This document shows, piece after piece, positions 60,220-64,000 of a stretch of DNA of 64,000 nt; position 1 is the first letter of the stretch; each line of letters opens with the position of its first letter. The translations under genes and the position numbers were made by a program. Source of the DNA: SHVO01 sp041906145 (GTDB lineage Bacteria; Pseudomonadota; Alphaproteobacteria; Rhodospirillales; Rhodospirillaceae); NCBI GenBank assembly GCA_041906145.1, contig JAYRJU010000006.1, positions 1 to 64,000 on the forward strand. Direction: 5' to 3'. Under the pieces are notes generated by a model. The model saw nothing but the letters and a program-made list of their open reading frames with translations. It had not been told where the DNA came from and searched no databases.

Positions 60220-61725
60220 ATGCCCTATCAATCCCTCCGCGAGTTCATGTCTCGCCTAGAGCGCGAAGGCCGGCTTGTGCGGGTGAAGACCCCCGTCTCC
60301 CCTCGCCTGGAAATCACCGAAATCCAGACTCGAATCCTGGCCGAAGGCGGCCCGGCGCTGCTCTTCGAGAACGTGATCGGACCGAAAGGTCCTTATTCCA
60401 TGCCGCTGCTCGCCAACCTGTTCGGCACGGTGGAACGGGTGGCCTGGGGCATGGACCGCGAGCCTCATCAACTGCGCGAAGTGGGTGAAACGCTGGCCTT
60501 CCTGAAACAGCCCGAACCGCCGGGCGGTTTGAAGGAAGCCTGGGAGATGTTTCCGCTTCTGCGGACGGTGATGGCGATGAAGCCGAAGACCGTGAGCAGC
60601 GCGCCTTGCCAGGAGATTGTGCTGACGGGCGATCAGATCGACCTCGCGCAGCTCCCTGTTCAGACCTGCTGGCCCGGCGACGTGAGCCCTTTGATCACCT
60701 GGCCGCTCGTCGTGACCAAGGGGCCAGGTGACGACAAACGCGACGTCTATAACCTTGGCATCTATCGCATGCAGGTGACGGGGCGCGACACGACCCTCAT
60801 GCGCTGGCTGAAGCAGCGCGGCGGCGCGGGGCATTACGACCGCTGGAAGAACAAGAAGCGCGAACCCCTCCCCGCGGCGGCGGTGATCGGCGCCGATCCC
60901 GGCACCATCCTCGCGGCGGTGACGCCCGTGCCCGACACCTTGTCCGAATATCAGTTCGCGGGACTTCTGCGTGGGAAGAAGGTCGAGCTGGTGGACTGCA
61001 AGACGGTGCCGCTCAAGGTGCCGGCGGACGCGGAGATCGTGCTCGAAGGCCATGTGATGCTGGACGAATACGGCGACGAAGGGCCGTTCGGCGATCACAC
61101 GGGTTATTACAATTCGGTCGAGAAGTTCCCGGTGTTCAAGATCTCGGCCGTCACCATGCGCCGCGATCCGATTTACCTGTCGACCTACACGGGCCGTCCG
61201 CCCGACGAACCGGCGATCCTGGGCGAAGCGTTGAACGAAGTTTTCATTCCGCTGCTGACCCAGCAGTTCCCGGAGATCGTGGACTTCTGGCTGCCGCCGG
61301 AAGGCTGTAGCTATCGCATCGCCGTGGTCAGCATGAAGAAGGCCTACGCCGGTCACGCCAAGCGCGTGATGATGGGTGTGTGGAGCTTTTTGAGACAATT
61401 CGTCTACACGAAGTTCGTGATCGTAGTGGACGACGACATCAACGCGCGCGACTGGAAAGATGTGATGTGGGCAATGTCCACGCGCATGGACCCGGCGCGG
61501 GACATTACCGTCATTGAAAACACGCCGATCGATTATTTGGACTTCGCGTCACCGGTTCCCGGACTTGGCGGCAAGATCGGGCTGGACGCGACCAACAAGT
61601 TTCCCGGCGAGACGAACCGCGAATGGGGCGAGAAGATCGCCATGGCGGACGATGTGGTGAAGCTCGTGACGGAGAAGTGGGCGCGTTATGGGCTGCCGGG
61701 AACGGGCAAGCCGATTTGGAAGTGA
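60220..61725 (+). CDS. ubiD: UbiD family decarboxylase (3-polyprenyl-4-hydroxybenzoate decarboxylase)
   Basis: The 501-residue enzyme removes the carboxyl group from polyprenyl-hydroxybenzoate in ubiquinone synthesis, using prenylated FMN. Family features are YQSLREFMSRLEREGRLVRV, the prFMN/metal-binding region YNLGIYRMQVTGRDTTLMRW, DEYGDEGPFGDHTGYY near residue 282 with the catalytic Glu, and STYTGRPPDEPAILGEALNE. ATG at 60220 begins the conserved domain; 72 further codons are open upstream, but they show no homology pattern. ubiX, which makes the cofactor, is not in the window. ubiA lies 2.6 kb away. Confidence 0.93.
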   Translation: MPYQSLREFMSRLEREGRLVRVKTPVSPRLEITEIQTRILAEGGPALLFENVIGPKGPYSMPLLANLFGTVERVAWGMDREPHQLREVGETLAFLKQPEPPGGLKEAWEMFPLLRTVMAMKPKTVSSAPCQEIVLTGDQIDLAQLPVQTCWPGDVSPLITWPLVVTKGPGDDKRDVYNLGIYRMQVTGRDTTLMRWLKQRGGAGHYDRWKNKKREPLPAAAVIGADPGTILAAVTPVPDTLSEYQFAGLLRGKKVELVDCKTVPLKVPADAEIVLEGHVMLDEYGDEGPFGDHTGYYNSVEKFPVFKISAVTMRRDPIYLSTYTGRPPDEPAILGEALNEVFIPLLTQQFPEIVDFWLPPEGCSYRIAVVSMKKAYAGHAKRVMMGVWSFLRQFVYTKFVIVVDDDINARDWKDVMWAMSTRMDPARDITVIENTPIDYLDFASPVPGLGGKIGLDATNKFPGETNREWGEKIAMADDVVKLVTEKWARYGLPGTGKPIWK

Positions 61726-61761
61726 GCGCGTTGCGCATCACGCGGGCAAAGGGGGACAACG

Positions 61762-62166
61762 ATGGCGGCTGAGAAGATCAATCCGAAAAGCCTCTACGAT
61801 CCAGCCCCCTTCGGCTTTTCGCATGCAAGCCGGCAGACAAGCGGCCAGGTGCTTCATGTCGCGGGGCAGGTGGCTTGGGACAAAGACCTGAAAGTCGTGG
61901 GCAGCGATCTCGCGACACAGGCGCGCTGCGCGCTTGCAAACCTCAAGACGATTTTGGCCGAAGCGGGGGCGGGGCCGGCGGACATCCTGCGTATGCGCAC
62001 CTACGTGGTGAATCACGATCCATCGAAACTCGGTCCAGTGACCGAGGAGATCATGAAGTTCTACGCGGGCGCGACGCCGGCGCCGAACACGTGGATCGGC
62101 GTGCAAGCGCTCGCGCTGCCGGATTTTCTGATTGAGATTGAGGTGACGGCGCAGATTCCGGAGTAA
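61762..62166 (+). CDS. RidA/YjgF-family protein
   Basis: The 134-residue protein has the family pattern FGFSHASRQTSGQVLHVAGQVAWD, QARCALANLKTILAEAGAGPADILRMRTYV, and APNTWIGVQALALPDFLIEIEVTAQI. RidA proteins remove reactive enamine/imine intermediates; the arginine usually found before the C-terminal strand (R-x-x-V) is not at its standard place (T-W-I-G-V-Q), so deaminase activity is uncertain. ATG at 61762 follows GGGGGA. It lies 36 bases downstream of ubiD and is probably co-transcribed. Confidence 0.85.
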   Translation: MAAEKINPKSLYDPAPFGFSHASRQTSGQVLHVAGQVAWDKDLKVVGSDLATQARCALANLKTILAEAGAGPADILRMRTYVVNHDPSKLGPVTEEIMKFYAGATPAPNTWIGVQALALPDFLIEIEVTAQIPE

Positions 62167-62477
62167 CGCTGTGTTGTCATCCCGGCGAAGACCGGGATCT
62201 ATCGTTCGCCGAACGTCGGCGCCTTTGAAGAAATGACTTCCAGCCTTCGCCCTCCTTCGCGATCACGGCTCGACAAAGCGCGCCTTAGACTCCGTTCTCT
62301 ATTTTCCACAACGCTCCTCGGCTTCCGGGCCGATTTCCAGGCGCCCCTAACCCTCGGGCGGTCTAGTCAGCGCCCGGGCGGCAAGTTACCGTCCGCCTCG
62401 GCGGTAATGCGGTCTCACGGGAGCGCGCCTGCGGGCGCCGAAAACAAGTACCCCCGCAGGGTGGAGATATCTCAGGG
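62167..62477. other. gap with a REP-like palindrome and a leader hairpin, no gene assigned
   Basis: The 311-base gap holds the dispersed-type palindrome at 62176-62200 and, just before the sensor-kinase start, a hairpin of CCTGCGGG (62428-62435) with CCCGCAGG (62453-62460). Nothing else is recognised. Confidence 0.5.
62176..62200. repeat. REP-like intergenic palindrome
   Basis: ATCCCGG (62179-62185) pairs with CCGGGAT (62192-62198) in the context GTCATCCCGGCGAAGACCGGGATCT. Palindromes of this form are dispersed in large numbers between genes in many alphaproteobacteria. Only this copy was noticed in the window. Confidence 0.65.
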
Positions 62478-64000
62478 ATGTCCAGGAACACGAGCCCGAG
62501 CGGTGAGGCGCCGCAGACCAAGCTCGCCATGTCGTCGTCCATCGATCTGCCACGCGCGCTTGATCACCTGCCGTTCCCCGTCGGGCTCTTCACGCTGGAT
62601 GGCCGGATCATCTTCATCAATATGGCGCCATTGGCCGAGAGCGGTCAGGCGGCAAGCGATGTGGTGGGAAAGTTCCTATGGGAAGCGCCCTGGTTCGATC
62701 ATTCGCAGGAGCTGAGAAACGATGTGCGCGACATCCTTTCCCGCGCGGCCGCCGGCGAAAAAGTCCACCGGGAACTGCGTGTTCGTTTCGGAACGGACGG
62801 TTTCCGGTCGTTCGGCTGTGAGTTCGCGCCGCTGCGCGACGCTAATGGAACAGCGGTCGGCATTATCGCCTCGGCGATGGATCTCACCGGCCAGAAAGGC
62901 CGCGACCAGCAACTGCAACATTCTCAAATGCTTCTTGAGGGGATCGTCGAACACCTGCCCGTGATCATTTTCGTGAAGCACGCCCCCGACTTGCGCTTCT
63001 CGCTGATCAACAGCACGGCCGAGAAGATCCTGGGGTACCCGCGCGCGCAGTTGGTCGGAAAAAGCGACCATGATCTGTGGACGCCGGAGCAGGCGAATGG
63101 ATTCGTCGAAGCCGACCGCGAAGTCCTCGCCTCCCCTGACGTCAAGAAGATCGACCTCGAGCCGGTACGCACGGCCGCGGGCGAAACACGACTATTGCGA
63201 ACGTGGAAAGTTGCCCTGCGCGATGCTAACGGCACGCCGGAGTATCTTCTCGGGATTTCGATCGACGTCACGGAGGAAATAGCGACGCTCGAGGCGCTTC
63301 GCATCAGCGCCGAAAAACTAACGGGTCTTTATGAGATGGCGCCGCTCGGCATCGCGCTGACCGACGCGTCGGGGAAATACGTCGAATACAACGACGCTTT
63401 CCGCGAGATTTGCGGATATCCGGATGCGGAACTGAAATCCCTCGACTACTGGAAGCTGACCCCGCCGGAGTATTTCGAGCAGGAGCGGCTTCAGCTGAAA
63501 TCGCTGGCGACGTCCAACCGCTACGGCCCTTATGAAAAGGAATACGTGCAAAAGAGCGGCAAGCGCATCCCGATCCGCCTGCGCGGTATCACAGTGCACG
63601 GCGCCGAAGGCCAACAGTATACCTGGTCGATCGTCGAGGACATCACCGAGCAGAAGGCCACGGATGAGGCGCTTCGCCAGGCGCAGAAAATGAAGGCGGT
63701 CGGCCAACTGACCGCGGGAGTCGCGCATGACTTCAACAACCTGCTGGCGGTCGTGTCGGGCAGCCTGGAAATGCTGCTCGCCGAAGGCGACGTTACGCCG
63801 CGCATTCAACGGCTCGCGCACATGGCGCTTAATGCCGCGAAGCGCGGCGGCGAATTAACGCAGCACCTTCTGGCGTACGGGCGTAAACAACATTTGAATG
63901 TGAGCGTGCATAACCTGGGGCGCTGCATCGAGAATGTGGCGCGCTGGCTGAAGCGGACGTTGCCGGCGAATATCAAGATCGTCACCGAGGGCACCAGGTC
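62478..64000 (+). CDS. PAS-domain sensor histidine kinase (cut by the window end)
   Basis: At least 507 residues are visible. Three PAS-type sensor units follow each other: LDHLPFPVGLFTLDGRIIFI, LEGIVEHLPVIIFVKHAPDL and LYEMAPLGIALTDASGKYVEYNDAFREI, with linkers such as DVTEEI and DITEQKA. The kinase domain starts at MKAVGQLTAGVAHDFNNLLA, in which the histidine is phosphorylated. The ATP-binding domain and any receiver lie past 64000. There is no membrane segment in the visible part, so it is a cytoplasmic sensor. ATG at 62478 is chosen; an ATG at 62529 is also possible. Confidence 0.9.
   Translation, partial: MSRNTSPSGEAPQTKLAMSSSIDLPRALDHLPFPVGLFTLDGRIIFINMAPLAESGQAASDVVGKFLWEAPWFDHSQELRNDVRDILSRAAAGEKVHRELRVRFGTDGFRSFGCEFAPLRDANGTAVGIIASAMDLTGQKGRDQQLQHSQMLLEGIVEHLPVIIFVKHAPDLRFSLINSTAEKILGYPRAQLVGKSDHDLWTPEQANGFVEADREVLASPDVKKIDLEPVRTAAGETRLLRTWKVALRDANGTPEYLLGISIDVTEEIATLEALRISAEKLTGLYEMAPLGIALTDASGKYVEYNDAFREICGYPDAELKSLDYWKLTPPEYFEQERLQLKSLATSNRYGPYEKEYVQKSGKRIPIRLRGITVHGAEGQQYTWSIVEDITEQKATDEALRQAQKMKAVGQLTAGVAHDFNNLLAVVSGSLEMLLAEGDVTPRIQRLAHMALNAAKRGGELTQHLLAYGRKQHLNVSVHNLGRCIENVARWLKRTLPANIKIVTEGTR

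Noticed and set aside
1..64000. CRISPR arrays, rRNA genes and insertion sequences
   Set aside because: No regularly spaced direct repeats, rRNA signatures or transposase genes were seen.

Overview
The window is GC-rich, gene-dense chromosomal DNA from an alphaproteobacterium. The evidence is the yacG-tRNA-Phe arrangement with a nearby short RNase E/G gene, the plant-type gshA beside rsmE and ubiA, a deoxyhypusine-synthase-like gene beside an ornithine decarboxylase gene, and a NnrR/Dnr-like Crp regulator. The genus cannot be fixed from sequence alone; Rhizomicrobium/Micropepsaceae-like bacteria are a guess.

Layout. (1) 1-15 kb is an envelope/accessory region. It holds the start of a DUF1592-type lipoprotein, a FecI-FecR pair divergent from a FecA-type TonB receptor, and a minus-strand operon (9580 to 5507) encoding a three-repeat secreted Lipoprotein_15-like protein, an unknown exported protein, a CXXCH-containing alpha/alpha-toroid protein and an exported VOC protein. 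The first two genes of that operon are present a second time at 14716-12215, followed by a TonB-like protein. An alpha/beta hydrolase and an OmpA lipoprotein lie between the two copies. (2) 15-22.3 kb carries a 2OG-Fe oxygenase-like gene and a copper-resistance block: copB, multicopper oxidase copA, a Cu(I) P-type ATPase, divergent csoR with two operator-like palindromes, and a Met/His-rich lipoprotein. (3) 22.5-37.8 kb is an integrated nitrate-respiration island: nnrS, a Crp/Fnr regulator, a small membrane protein, fused narK1-narK2, narGHJI, a PpiC isomerase, a small unknown protein and a tyrosine integrase. An 18-bp direct repeat of the tRNA-Phe 3' end bounds it on both sides, and matching TACCAAC motifs lie inside both ends.

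(4) 37.8-48.6 kb: tRNA-Phe, yacG, a TIGR02001 outer-membrane protein, a chemoreceptor, RNase E/G, a glycosyltransferase with a HAD-type surface-glycan protein, a ketopantoate-reductase-like enzyme, a HlyIII-family membrane protein and a GIN-domain protein. (5) 48.6-57.6 kb is mostly housekeeping: an ornithine decarboxylase/DHS-like operon behind a long leader with a 44-codon upstream reading frame, MAPEG, phosphofructokinase, a hemerythrin-like protein, chorismate mutase, gshA, rsmE and ubiA. (6) 58-64 kb: a GAF/HD-GYP phosphodiesterase, ubiD, a RidA protein and a PAS sensor kinase cut by the window end.

How it works together. The island gives nitrate uptake and membrane-bound nitrate reduction under an NO/anaerobiosis-type regulator. 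The copper block gives sensing, efflux and periplasmic oxidation of Cu(I). UbiA and UbiD belong to ubiquinone synthesis, which supplies the quinol that NarI oxidises. The most novel-looking items are the duplicated secreted-repeat/unknown-protein module, the CXXCH-toroid protein linked to it, and the leader of the polyamine operon.
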